A stretch of DNA of 64,000 nucleotides from Alphaproteobacteria bacterium (GTDB taxonomy: Bacteria; Pseudomonadota; Alphaproteobacteria; SHVP01): the NCBI GenBank assembly GCA_016869765.1, contig VGES01000009.1, forward strand, positions 32,092 to 96,091, written 5' to 3'. Shown one piece after another: positions 50,304-58,655 of the stretch. A program made the position numbers and the translations under genes. The notes beneath the pieces were generated by a model. It saw only the letters and a list, made by a program, of their open reading frames with translations, searched no databases and was not told where the DNA came from. The stretch's first letter is position 1. The number at the start of each line of letters is the position of its first letter.

Positions 50304-51383
50304 ATGGCTGGTGATCGCCGAAAGCAGGACGAGACTTGGGGCACGCTCCCGCTGCTCGGCGAGATCGCCCTACCGTTTCGGCGGGCGACGGCAATCATGG
50401 CGACCGCCGCCTATTTCGCTCCGTTCCTGATCGCCTGGATCTTCGTGCCGCAGGTGACCGTCGCGGCACTCAAGATTGCAGCGGCGTTCTACGCTGTGAT
50501 CGCCGCTTCTTTCCTGTTACCTGTGTTGTTCTCGCGCGCACTGGCGGAGGGCGATCCGTTGGCTGACAGCGAGCCGCCAAAGATCACCGATGCTAGCAGC
50601 GATGTTGCGAGTGGCCCCGGCGCGATGGCGGCTCCGACTATCATCGAAGGGCCGGTGCACAACGTCCCTCGCCGACCGATCGGGAAGATCATCGCCGATC
50701 TTTGGACATCGGCCCTGACGGGGTGGACGATCGAGAGAAGACTCGCCCTCCGCGCCCGCGCCGAGTTTGCCCTCGTCATTCCAGTGGTCATTTACGCTTG
50801 GAAGGCGCTCTATCTGGGGGCGTACCCGTTCACGAACTCGGTTGATATTGGCGACGGGGGAATCCTCGGTCTGTACCTTCTGTTGAACGTTGCCATCCTT
50901 CTCCCGATTGGTCCTCAAAACGCACCATCGTGGAAAGTCAAGTTGGCGATGCCGGGGGCGGTCGTCGCGCTATTGGGCAGCTTCTTGCGGTCCGATCAGC
51001 AGGTTGCAACCGGCCAGACAATGGTCTTGTTAGGGACCGGTTTGGTCATCGCTTCTTTCGCGCTGTGGGCAACCGGGGAGGAAGGTCCCTCCAAGGGGCG
51101 GATCGCTTCGGATGGGGAACCGCGCTCCTCCCTCGCGATCCCCTTCTTTGCGGTCCTCTTTTCCTGGAAGCTCGTCTACTTCGGCGGGTTCCCGTTCGCC
51201 GAGCTTGCCCTGATCGATGGCGCGTTTCTTTGTCTCTTTGTGGTCGTTTTGATCATCGCCTATCTCCGGCAGTTCAGCCCGAAAACGGGACCGGCATGGA
51301 AACTATCCATCGTGGGTATTAGCAATCTTCCCAGCACTAATCGGTGGGTTCGAGGGGGCGCAGGCCCGAAGTCACGACAATGA
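50304..51383 (+). CDS. family B membrane protein, 3' end frameshifted
   Basis: From the ATG at 50304 the frame gives 359 residues: a two-helix hairpin (AIMATAAYFAPFLIAWIFV, ALKIAAAFYAVIAASFLLPVLF), an acidic linker, then two copies of the C-terminal module (VIYAWKALYLGAYPF, LPIGPQNAPSWKV; then FSWKLVYFGGFPF, SPKTGPAWKL). After SIVG the frame reads ISNLPSTNRWVRGG and stops at 51383. Shifting by one base near 51318 gives LAIFPALIGGFEG and later AQILVWLGTAAFLLGLLIW up to a stop at 51513, matching the paralogue ending at 50108. The start lacks a strong SD. Function unknown. Confidence 0.6.
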   Translation: MAGDRRKQDETWGTLPLLGEIALPFRRATAIMATAAYFAPFLIAWIFVPQVTVAALKIAAAFYAVIAASFLLPVLFSRALAEGDPLADSEPPKITDASSDVASGPGAMAAPTIIEGPVHNVPRRPIGKIIADLWTSALTGWTIERRLALRARAEFALVIPVVIYAWKALYLGAYPFTNSVDIGDGGILGLYLLLNVAILLPIGPQNAPSWKVKLAMPGAVVALLGSFLRSDQQVATGQTMVLLGTGLVIASFALWATGEEGPSKGRIASDGEPRSSLAIPFFAVLFSWKLVYFGGFPFAELALIDGAFLCLFVVVLIIAYLRQFSPKTGPAWKLSIVGISNLPSTNRWVRGGAGPKSRQ

Positions 51384-51530
51384 CACGGTTGCTGCCGCGC
51401 AAATACTTGTCTGGCTCGGAACGGCGGCGTTCTTGCTCGGTTTGTTGATTTGGAGGCGTGGTCGACAGCCGCCCGCTCAGCCCACAAATCAGCCGAGTGG
51501 ACCTATGTCGTGACGCATGCGCCAATGGGC

Positions 51531-51664
51531 ACTGTGGTGTTCCTGATCGGCTCGGTGCTGTGGGCGCGACGTGGGCGTGCGCTAGCGGCACCACCGAAGG
51601 GCCCGGTCGGACCGGTGTCGTGAGGGCCGCCAGGACGTGGCAACGAGTTTCGGCGTAAGCACCG
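51531..51664 (+). repeat. direct repeat R2, copy 2 (orphan 3' end)
   Basis: Same 134 bp as at 50016-50149, here following a frameshifted paralogue. It encodes an orphan VFLIGSVLWARRGR end with the original stop and downstream bases, but no gene body attached. Confidence 0.9.
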
Positions 51665-51695
51665 TCGCCAAGCCGGAAAGTGAGCCAGGCTGAAG

Positions 51696-52115
51696 ATGCG
51701 TCTCTTCGGAATGTTGAGCTGGTGGCTCTACCCCGCGTTCCTGTTGACCGCGGCGGAGGCGACCTTGCGATTCTTTGGCCTCATGGAGGCGTCGACCAAC
51801 CCGCGCGACCACCTGAGTATCGCCATGCTGCCCGCGTACCTAGCCCTGGCCGCGGGCGCGATCCTGGTGGTTTCAGCGTGGCGATTGCCGCATGGAATGA
51901 AGGGCCCTTATCAACTCGTTTCCTTGGGCGTCCTGGTGGCATGGGCGCTCACATCGTATGCGTCGCACTGGCAATTCGTGCCAAACGGAAGTGCCTATGG
52001 GTCCTCGAGCCCGGTCCAACTTTGGCAGCTGCTTGTCCTCTGGGCCGTCATAATCGTTCAGGCCGGTGTGCACGCGCTAGCGCGGCGGCGCCGTGCCTTC
52101 ATCTACGCCCGGTGA
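51696..52115 (+). CDS. four-helix membrane protein, family A copy 2, unknown
   Basis: The 139-residue product is paralogous to the gene at 47705, sharing WYPAFLLTA, the WRLPH-MKGPYQLVSLG block and LWQLLVLWAVIIVQAGVHALARRR, with a divergent central loop (MEASTNPRDHLSIAMLPAY). Four hydrophobic segments are predicted by eye. It closes the repeated block, and a strong terminator follows. Confidence 0.65.
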   Translation: MRLFGMLSWWLYPAFLLTAAEATLRFFGLMEASTNPRDHLSIAMLPAYLALAAGAILVVSAWRLPHGMKGPYQLVSLGVLVAWALTSYASHWQFVPNGSAYGSSSPVQLWQLLVLWAVIIVQAGVHALARRRRAFIYAR

Positions 52116-52160
52116 GAAGAACACGCGCACGCAGCGGGATTAAGCGGTGTCCCAGCAACA

Positions 52161-52187
52161 AAGAAGGGCCCCGCAGGGCCCTTCTTC
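52161..52187. terminator. bidirectional intrinsic terminator
   Basis: AAGAAGGGCCC and GGGCCCTTCTT form an 11-bp perfect stem with loop CGCA, between the convergent gene ends at 52115 and 52208. Confidence 0.88.
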
Positions 52188-52207
52188 ATCGCCGCGTCTG
52201 ATCAACC

Positions 52208-52804
52208 TTACGCGCGGGTGTCCTTGTAGGCCTGACGGGACGTGCAGGCATCGAGCCAGCGCTTCACGTTGGGGTAGCTTTCCATCTTGAAGCCGCCCGG
52301 CACTGCCGCGGCGATGCACGCGGCCGCGTTGAGATCGGCGATCGTGAAGTCGCTGCCGATCAGGTACTTGCGGTTCGCCAGGTACGTGTTCAAGTACTCC
52401 ATGCGGGGCTTGAACGCTTCCTCGGCCGCATTGGCCTTGGCCGCGTCACGCTTGTCTGCCGGCTTGAACGCGCGCTCGACCAGCATCGTGATCGCGTGCG
52501 GCTCGGCCTCTGTCGCCGACCACAGCGCCCACTGCTCGGCCGCCGCCTGGTCCTTCTCCGAGGCGGGCCACAGCTTCTTGTATTTGCGGGCGAAGTACAT
52601 GTTGATCGCGAGCGATTCCGACATCGTCAGGTCGCCATCCTGCATCGTCGGCACTTTGCCCTGTGGGTTGACCTTGAGGTAGTCCGCGCCTTTGAGCTGA
52701 TCGGGCGTGAGCGCCTTCTGGTCGTAGGACACGCCCATCTCCTTGAGCGCCCAGGTGCAGCGGTTCGCGCGCGAGCGGGCGCTGCCATAGATCGTGATTG
52801 CCAT
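52208..52804 (-). CDS. glutathione S-transferase
   Basis: The 198 residues start ITIYGSARSRANRCTWALKEMGVSYD, with Ser in the catalytic region. LKVNPQGKVPTMQDGDLTMSESLAINMY supplies the cis-Pro and glutathione gamma-Glu-binding ES. The C-terminal helical domain includes YLIGSDFTIADLNAAACI. It closely resembles in layout the pair at 56473 and 57078 (RSRANRC, ESLAIN), so these three form a local paralogous group. Confidence 0.92.
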   Translation of the reverse strand: MAITIYGSARSRANRCTWALKEMGVSYDQKALTPDQLKGADYLKVNPQGKVPTMQDGDLTMSESLAINMYFARKYKKLWPASEKDQAAAEQWALWSATEAEPHAITMLVERAFKPADKRDAAKANAAEEAFKPRMEYLNTYLANRKYLIGSDFTIADLNAAACIAAAVPGGFKMESYPNVKRWLDACTSRQAYKDTRA

Positions 52805-52889
52805 CGTTCCTCCGGTTGTGGGTGGACCATCGATCGGGTCGGGGGGATTCTCCCCGTGGCGGGGGAGCGGTCAATAGACAATCCTGGGA

Positions 52890-53930
52890 TTAGCCGTGCA
52901 GCAATATCTTGCCCACGGCCGTACGACCGGCCAGGAGTTCTACGGCTTCGGACGCCTCCGCCAAGGGGAAGGCAGCCGCCACGACGGGCTTCAGGTGGCC
53001 CTTCGCCAACTCGCCGAACACGGTCGCCGTGGTGGCTTTCGGATAGGACGAGGTCGTGAGGATGCGAATCTGCCGACGGAAGAGTTTGACGATGTCGATC
53101 GTCACCTGTTCGCCGGCATGCGCCCCAGCGATGGCGATACGCCCGCCGGGCGCCATCGCCTCGATCGTCGCTTTGAGTACGGGTCCGCCCACCGTCTCGA
53201 TAGCGAGGTCGGCCCCTTGGCCATGGGTCAGACGGCGAATTTCGGCCGCCATGTCGTCTTCGCGGTAGTTGACCACCGCGTCGGCGCCGAGGGCCAACAC
53301 GCGCCCGGCCTTATCGCGCGACCCGACGGTCGCGATCACCCGCGCCCCCGCCCGCTTGACGACCTGGATCGCTGCCGTGCCAACGCCGCCACCGGCACCG
53401 TTGACGACAACGGTCTCTCCTTCGCGGACTCCACCCTGGTTGATCGCGAGTTCCCAGGCGGTGGAGAATGTCGTGCGCCCGGCGGCGGCGGTTTCGAAGC
53501 TGAGACCGTCGGGTAGGCGGACGAGATTGTGCGGCGCGACCGCGATGTACTCGGCGAATGTTCCCCAACAGGTCAGTCCCAGGCGCCCGAAGTTGTGACA
53601 CAGGTTGTCGAGGCCCCGTTGGCACCGACAATCCAGGTGACGGCACGAGCCGCTCGACAGGGCCGAGGCGGGCATCACGCGATCGCCGGCGCGAAACGCC
53701 GTGACCTCGCGGCCGAAAGCGACCACCTCACCGGCGCCTTCGCTTCCCATGACGTGGGGCAAGGGAATCTGGTAGCCCGCCACGCCCTGACGCACATCGA
53801 GGTCGAGATGATTGACGCCGGCCGTGTGAATCTTGACGAGCACTTCGTTGGCAGCGGGCACCGGTGTCGGGACGTCCTCGTAGCGCATGACCTCCGGCCC
53901 ACCGTGCGCGTGAATGACGATCGCTCTCAT
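52890..53930 (-). CDS. MDR-family zinc-type alcohol dehydrogenase / quinone oxidoreductase
   Basis: The 346 residues start RAIVIHAHGGPEVMRYEDVPTPVPAANEVLVKI. The catalytic domain has HLDLDVRQG and a structural-zinc-type Cys cluster (SSGSCRHLDCRCQRGLDNLC). The cofactor domain has VNGAGGGVGTAAIQVVKRAGARVIATVGS. The N-terminal GGPEVMRY is typical of quinone oxidoreductase/crotonyl-CoA reductase relatives. The substrate is unknown. The ATG at 53930 is preferred over the longer frame. Confidence 0.9.
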   Translation of the reverse strand: MRAIVIHAHGGPEVMRYEDVPTPVPAANEVLVKIHTAGVNHLDLDVRQGVAGYQIPLPHVMGSEGAGEVVAFGREVTAFRAGDRVMPASALSSGSCRHLDCRCQRGLDNLCHNFGRLGLTCWGTFAEYIAVAPHNLVRLPDGLSFETAAAGRTTFSTAWELAINQGGVREGETVVVNGAGGGVGTAAIQVVKRAGARVIATVGSRDKAGRVLALGADAVVNYREDDMAAEIRRLTHGQGADLAIETVGGPVLKATIEAMAPGGRIAIAGAHAGEQVTIDIVKLFRRQIRILTTSSYPKATTATVFGELAKGHLKPVVAAAFPLAEASEAVELLAGRTAVGKILLHG

Positions 53931-54024
53931 ATCCGTCCCTCGGTTGTGCGCTTCAACCGCCCACGTATACACTTGGCGTGACGCGGCCCGCGAGCACGTC
54001 GGGTCTGACAAGGGGAGGGACCTC

Positions 54025-54135
54025 ATGCGTTTCACTCGTGGCGAGTTGTTTCCACTTGCCGCCGGCGCGGCCGGCGCTCAGGTCATCAACGTCGACCACC
54101 TCACGGAAGCCGCCGCTGCGCGCGTGACGTCGTAG
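54025..54135 (+). pseudogene. leader remnant of an ABC transporter substrate-binding protein
   Basis: The 36-codon frame starts at an ATG with an excellent SD (AAGGGGAGGG). It reads RFTRGELFPLAAGAAGAQ, an export-leader pattern (basic n-region, LAAGAA core) typical of substrate-binding proteins, then breaks into unrelated VINVDHLTEAAAARVTS and stops at the ATPase start. The position directly before a NitT/TauT-type ATPase and the near-complete absence of a mature domain suggest a large internal deletion. Confidence 0.6.
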
Positions 54136-54926
54136 TGCTGTCCGGCGAATACGTCGTCTTCGACGACATCTCGTTCCACTATCACCAGGGCGGGGCGGCC
54201 GTCCTGGCGAACTTGCAACTCACGATGGGTGAGGGGGAGTTCTTCCTCCTCCTCGGCCCGTCTGGGTGCGGCAAGACCACGGTCCTCAACCTGTTGGCGG
54301 GGTTCGATCGACCGAACGGCGGTTCGATCCGCGTGGGCGGCAAGCCCGTGGATGGACCGGGTGTCGACCGCGTCGTCATCTTCCAGGGCGACGATTCCCT
54401 TCTCGGTTGGCTCACGGCCGTCGACAACGTCGAGTTCGGCCTCCGCGTCGCCGGTATTTCGAAGGCCGAGCGACGTCAGCGTGCCGAGCGGGCGCTCGAG
54501 CTTGTCGGGCTCAAGGGCCAGGGCCACAAATTCCCCCACCAGCTTTCGGGTGGCATGAAGCAGCGCATCCAGATTGCTCGCGCGCTCGTGTGCGTCTCCG
54601 ACGTGCTGCTGATGGACGAGCCGTTTGCTGCGCTCGATGCGCAGACGCGAGCAACGCTTCAGGACGAACTCGCCCGGATATGGCAGGAGACCAAACGCAC
54701 GATGCTGTTCATCACCCACGACATCGCCGAGGCGATCATCCTCGCCGATCGCATCGGTGTCATGAACGCGGGGCCGGCCTCCAAGATCAAAGAGATTATC
54801 GTCAACGACCTGCCGCGGCCGCGACGCCGTGGCGATCCCGCGTTCGGTGCGCTCTATGAGCGAATCGAGCGCGTGGTCGCCGAAGAGGTGCGTCGCACCA
54901 TGCAGCGCGACGCCGCTCGTGGCTGA
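54135..54926 (+). CDS. ABC transporter ATPase, nitrate/sulfonate/taurine type (SsuB/TauB-like)
   Basis: The 263 residues carry Walker A LLGPSGCGKTTVLNLLAG, Q-loop VIFQGDDSLLGWLTA, signature HQLSGGMKQRIQIARAL, Walker B VLLMDEPFAALDAQTR and H-loop MLFITHDIAEAI. The QGDDSLLGWLTAVDNVEFGL pattern fits the NitT/TauT class. The GTG overlaps the stop of the leader remnant. The ATPase looks intact but its substrate-binding and permease partners are only remnants, so it is probably an orphan. Confidence 0.9.
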   Translation: MLSGEYVVFDDISFHYHQGGAAVLANLQLTMGEGEFFLLLGPSGCGKTTVLNLLAGFDRPNGGSIRVGGKPVDGPGVDRVVIFQGDDSLLGWLTAVDNVEFGLRVAGISKAERRQRAERALELVGLKGQGHKFPHQLSGGMKQRIQIARALVCVSDVLLMDEPFAALDAQTRATLQDELARIWQETKRTMLFITHDIAEAIILADRIGVMNAGPASKIKEIIVNDLPRPRRRGDPAFGALYERIERVVAEEVRRTMQRDAARG

Positions 54927-55020
54927 CGGCCGTATCATCGGTGCCAAGCCGGGACAGCTGTTCTTCATGATCAAGATGCCGGCAGCGATGCCGTTCGTGT
55001 TCACCGGCTTGCGGCTCGCT
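54919..55020 (+). pseudogene. permease fragment of the same ABC transporter
   Basis: One frame reads GRIIGAKPGQLFFMIKMPAA then MPFVFTGLRLA, the cytoplasmic coupling-helix region (EAA loop) of NitT/TauT permeases, with no residues of the preceding or following helices. It overlaps the ATPase stop by 8 bp and ends 64 bp before the MmgE/PrpD gene. This is a 34-codon scrap left by deletion of the rest. Confidence 0.75.
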
Positions 55021-55084
55021 GATCGATCGCTTCGGCGGGCGCTTCGCCGTACGCGGTGCAGATCTGTAATCGAAAGGAATCGAC

Positions 55085-56476
55085 ATGACGGATTCAGCGA
55101 AGCGCGAGGATGCCGGCATCACCCTGGCGCGCTACGCCGCCAATCTGCGATACGAGGACCTGCCGGCCGACGTGGTCGCCAAGGTCAAGGAGCTGATCCT
55201 CGATTCGTTCGGCGTGGCGCTCGCCGGGTCGACCGCTCCGGGGATCGACGCCGCCGTCAAGATGATCCGGCAGTGGGGCGGCAACCCGGAGGCGACGCTT
55301 TACGGCCATGGCCTGAAGCTACCCAGCTCCTCGGTTGCGATGGTCAACGGCGCGATGTCCACCGCGCGGGACTTCGACGACACGCTCGATGACGCGATGC
55401 TGCACACCCAGCCTTCGGTGCTGCCGGGCGTGCTAGCGATGGCAGAAGCCGAAGGCGGGCGTAACGGCCGCGACATTATCGCCGCCGTGACGGCCGGGGC
55501 CGAGCTCATTTCGCGCATGGGCCATGCAAGGCGCAAGGGCCAAGAGTTTCTCCCCACGGGGACCTGCGGCGCGCTGGGGACGGCAGGGGCCGTCGCACGC
55601 TTGCTCGGACTACCGTTCGAAGGCGTGCTCAACGCTTGTGGCGTGGCCTACAGTCAATGCGCGGCGAACGTCCAGCCGCTGCGCGACGGCGCGACGGTCA
55701 AGCGGTTTCATGCCGGTTTTGCCGCGCGCAACGGCGTGGTGGCCGCGACGCTCGCCCGCAATGGCCTGACCGGTGCCCGGCATTTCCTCGAAGGCCCCTA
55801 TGGCTACTACAACCTCTATGAGCGCGGCGAATACGACCCGGCGCCGCTCACCAAGGATCTCGGGCGGTACTTTCACCTAAAGGAACTCGCGCTCAAGCCC
55901 TGGCCGAGCGCCCGCGACAATCACGGTATCGTCGATGCGGCGCTTGAGTTGGCGGCGGAGCACGATCTCAAGGCCGAACAGATTGCCTCGATCGATGCAT
56001 ACCTGCCGCCCAATGCGTTCGGCGTCTCGGGCAAGCCGTGGGCCAAGGCCGATGGCCATCCCGTGGTCGAAGCGATCGTGTCGGGCGCCTACTGTGTTGC
56101 GGTTGCGGTCATCCGCCGCGGACTCTATCTCGAAGATTTCACCGAGGAGCGCATCGCCGATCCAGCCGTAGGGGCGCTCGCCCGTCGGGTCAACGTCGCG
56201 TTGTTTCCCGGCGTCACCAGCGAGATCGCCTTCGTGCCGCAAATGCTCAGAGTCCATTTGAAATCGGGCCGCACGATCGAACGTCGCATCGACACGATGA
56301 AGGGCCATCCCGGGAAACCGATGAGCCGCCCCGAAGTGATCGACAAGTTCCGGCGCTGTGGCAAGTTCGCCGCGCGCCCGGCCAGCGCCAAGCAACTGGA
56401 CGCCATCATTCACGCGGTCGACAACCTCGAAGCGATGAAGGACGTGCGTGAACTGGGCGTGCTGATGGCGCTTTAG
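55085..56476 (+). CDS. MmgE/PrpD family protein
   Basis: The 463 residues show the family layout: LPADVVAKVKELILDSFGVALAGS, MVNGAMSTARDFDDTLDDAMLHTQPSVLPGVLAMAE, PTGTCGALGTAGAVARLLGL, a C-terminal lid, and LKPWPSARDNHGIVDAAL. Members include 2-methylcitrate dehydratase, cis-aconitate decarboxylase and uncharacterised hydrolyases. No prp genes are nearby, so the substrate is open. An SD (AAAGGAA) precedes the ATG. It lies where the lost transporter operon would have continued, so it may be the retained catabolic gene of that unit. Confidence 0.9.
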   Translation: MTDSAKREDAGITLARYAANLRYEDLPADVVAKVKELILDSFGVALAGSTAPGIDAAVKMIRQWGGNPEATLYGHGLKLPSSSVAMVNGAMSTARDFDDTLDDAMLHTQPSVLPGVLAMAEAEGGRNGRDIIAAVTAGAELISRMGHARRKGQEFLPTGTCGALGTAGAVARLLGLPFEGVLNACGVAYSQCAANVQPLRDGATVKRFHAGFAARNGVVAATLARNGLTGARHFLEGPYGYYNLYERGEYDPAPLTKDLGRYFHLKELALKPWPSARDNHGIVDAALELAAEHDLKAEQIASIDAYLPPNAFGVSGKPWAKADGHPVVEAIVSGAYCVAVAVIRRGLYLEDFTEERIADPAVGALARRVNVALFPGVTSEIAFVPQMLRVHLKSGRTIERRIDTMKGHPGKPMSRPEVIDKFRRCGKFAARPASAKQLDAIIHAVDNLEAMKDVRELGVLMAL

Positions 56477-57075
56477 CGTCCGTGCGCCTTGGCGTAGGTC
56501 GGTCGGGCCTCCAAGCGGGCCAACCAGCCGTCGAACGACGGAAAGGGCGCCAGGTCGATGCGCGAGGCGCGCAACAGGGAGAAGACACCCGCGACATTGA
56601 TGTCGGCAACGGTGAAACGATCGCCCAATAGAAAGTCGCGACCGCGCAGGTGGAGGTCGAGGTACATCAGGCGGGGACGCAAGGCTTGCTCCCCCTCGAT
56701 CGCGACGCGCTCCTCGCGACGCTCGGGCGGGCGCAACACGCGATGGCGCGCGACGGCGAAGAAATTCGGTTCGGCTTCCGTTGCGGCCCACATCGTCCAC
56801 TGCATTGCCCGGGCCCGATCTTGCGGCGGTTTTGGCCACAACGCAGTGCGTCGCGCCAGGTGAAGATTGATCGCCAGCGACTCGCTCAGCACCCAATCAT
56901 CCTCGACCCAGGTCGGAATTTTGCCCCACGGGTTGATCGCGAGGAACGCCGCGTCCTTCGTGCCGACGCCCGAGGCCATCGGCACATGCTCGAAAGGTTG
57001 GCCGAGTTCGTAGAGCGTCCACAAACAGCGGTTGGCCCGCGAGTTGTGATCGCCATAGAGGCGGGGAAGGGCCAT
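56473..57075 (-). CDS. glutathione S-transferase
   Basis: The 200 residues read PRLYGDHNSRANRCLWTLYELGQPFEHVP at the N-terminus, then INPWGKIPTWVEDDWVLSESLAINLHLA (cis-Pro, ES) and a helical C-terminal domain (DFLLGDRFTVADINVAGVFSLL). It is a close paralogue of the gene directly upstream (57078), 2 bp apart, and translationally linked. The stop overlaps that of the convergent MmgE/PrpD gene by 4 bp. Confidence 0.92.
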   Translation of the reverse strand: MALPRLYGDHNSRANRCLWTLYELGQPFEHVPMASGVGTKDAAFLAINPWGKIPTWVEDDWVLSESLAINLHLARRTALWPKPPQDRARAMQWTMWAATEAEPNFFAVARHRVLRPPERREERVAIEGEQALRPRLMYLDLHLRGRDFLLGDRFTVADINVAGVFSLLRASRIDLAPFPSFDGWLARLEARPTYAKAHGR

Positions 57076-57077
57076 GC

Positions 57078-57698
57078 CTAGTCGAACCCGTGCGCCTTCT
57101 TGTACTGCGGGCGGACTTCCAATTCGCGGAGCCAGCGGTCGGCGTGGGGATGGGCGGTCATGTCGACCTTGGCCCGACGCAAGAAATTGAGCACCGAGGC
57201 CACATTGACATCAGCGAACGAAAATCGATCTCCCAGGATGTAGCGCCCGGATTTCTCGAGATGGCGGTCGAGATGATCCAAGCGCGGTGCCAACGATTTC
57301 TCCGCCTGGGCGGCTTTGGCCGGGTCGCGCTTCTCCGGCGCCGCGATCACACGGTGGATCGCCAGTTGCACGGCCGGTGGTTCAGCCTCGGTGGCCGCCC
57401 AGAACGTCCACTGCAACACGTGCATCTGAGCGTCCTTGTCCCTAGGCCACAGTGGCGTCATGTAGGTTTGCGCAAGGTACAGATTGATCGCGAGCGATTC
57501 GGTCAGTACCAGGTCGCCGTCGACCAGCGCCGGGGTCTTTCCGGCCGGATTGATGGCGAGGAATGCCGGCGTCTTGGTTTCGCCCGAGCCGTGGCTCAAC
57601 GGCACGTGCTCGAAGGGGACGCCCATTTCGTAGAACGCCCAGAGGCAGCGCGTGGCGCGCGATCGAATATCGCCGTAGAGCTTGGGTAGGGCTGGCAT
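57078..57698 (-). CDS. glutathione S-transferase
   Basis: The 206 residues from the ATG at 57698 read LPKLYGDIRSRATRCLWAFYEMGVPFEHVP, then INPAGKTPALVDGDLVLTESLAINLYLA and YILGDRFSFADVNVASVLNFL. They are arranged exactly as in the downstream GST at 56473, indicating a tandem duplication followed by divergence. Both lack an obvious catalytic Tyr or Cys at the N-terminus and have a Ser instead. Confidence 0.92.
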   Translation of the reverse strand: MPALPKLYGDIRSRATRCLWAFYEMGVPFEHVPLSHGSGETKTPAFLAINPAGKTPALVDGDLVLTESLAINLYLAQTYMTPLWPRDKDAQMHVLQWTFWAATEAEPPAVQLAIHRVIAAPEKRDPAKAAQAEKSLAPRLDHLDRHLEKSGRYILGDRFSFADVNVASVLNFLRRAKVDMTAHPHADRWLRELEVRPQYKKAHGFD

Positions 57699-57772
57699 GG
57701 GTCCTCCGATTTGGCGCGCCATCATGCCCCAGACCGAGGCTGTCGTGGCAAAATGATCGATCGGAGGTCGCG

Positions 57773-58603
57773 ATGTTTCCCACAGTCCTTCACCTCGACG
57801 CCGCTGCGATGCCCTGGCGCGAGTTCAACGTCGGCAAACCCAACTACGTTCGGTTGAAGGAACTCAACCGCGATCCCGAAACGGGCGGCCATCTGTGGCT
57901 GGTGAACGAGCCGGCGGGCTTCAAGGGCAGCGGCGGTGGACGCCCGCACTATCTTCCGGTCGACGAGGAGGCGTTGTTTCTCTCGGGCCGCATGGTGGGC
58001 GATCCCGAGACCACCTACGTCGCGGGCGACTATCTGTTCTTCCCCAAGGGGTTCCTCCACAGCCCCGATGATGCGACCGACATCGGCGCCGAGATCCTCA
58101 TGCGGTTTTCCGGCCCGATGAGTTACGTCAACGGGGAGTTGCCCAGGGGGCGCCCATGGCGGCGGGACGACGAGCGTCAAGTGCTGCCGGGACAAACCAA
58201 CGCGCGAACGCCGATCAGTCGACGTGCAACCGCCGATCTGCCTTGGGAGGACTGGCGACTCGAAGGCGAACCGACCGGCGAACGGGTTCGCCTGTTGTCG
58301 ACTGATCGCACGACGGGCGCCTGTACGTTCATCGTGAAGATTCCCGCCGGGTGGCGCTCGCCAGCGGGACGGCGAATGAGCGCGGCCCAGCGCGAGTGGT
58401 TCGTGCTCGAGGGCGATTACCGCACCGGCGGTCCCGATGGCGTTCATATGAAGCGTTGGGGCTATCGCTGCCTGCTGCCGGATGCGGCCTTCGGCGGGGC
58501 AGGCGAGGGAAGTGACGGCGGCGCTACGCTCCTGTGTTGGAGCAGCGGGCCGCTCGATCACATGGGCCCGGCGGGCGACACGCGCCAAGCGACCCTCGGC
58601 TGA
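57773..58603 (+). CDS. bicupin protein (DUF4437-like)
   Basis: The 276 residues contain two cupin units: the first with FKGSGGGRPHYLPVDEEALFLSGRMV and YLFFPKGFLHSPDDATDIGAEILMRFSGP, the second with CTFIVKIPAGWRSP, EWFVLEGDYRTGG and LLCWSSGPLDHMGP. This fits the ChrR-like bicupins, and the second barrel keeps fewer metal-ligand His than the first. It diverges from the GST pair and is followed by the rhodanese gene after 52 bp. A distant relative sits at 9487. Confidence 0.75.
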   Translation: MFPTVLHLDAAAMPWREFNVGKPNYVRLKELNRDPETGGHLWLVNEPAGFKGSGGGRPHYLPVDEEALFLSGRMVGDPETTYVAGDYLFFPKGFLHSPDDATDIGAEILMRFSGPMSYVNGELPRGRPWRRDDERQVLPGQTNARTPISRRATADLPWEDWRLEGEPTGERVRLLSTDRTTGACTFIVKIPAGWRSPAGRRMSAAQREWFVLEGDYRTGGPDGVHMKRWGYRCLLPDAAFGGAGEGSDGGATLLCWSSGPLDHMGPAGDTRQATLG

Positions 58604-58655
58604 ATCGCTCCCGATACGGCGGACGACTAGACTAGCAACAACAACGGAGGACGAC

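Noticed and set aside
54025..54135. The leader scrap at 54 kb and the substrate-binding C-terminal half at 10.4 kb as two halves of one gene
   Set aside because: They are 44 kb apart, and the leader scrap lacks any mature residues that could be matched to the other half.
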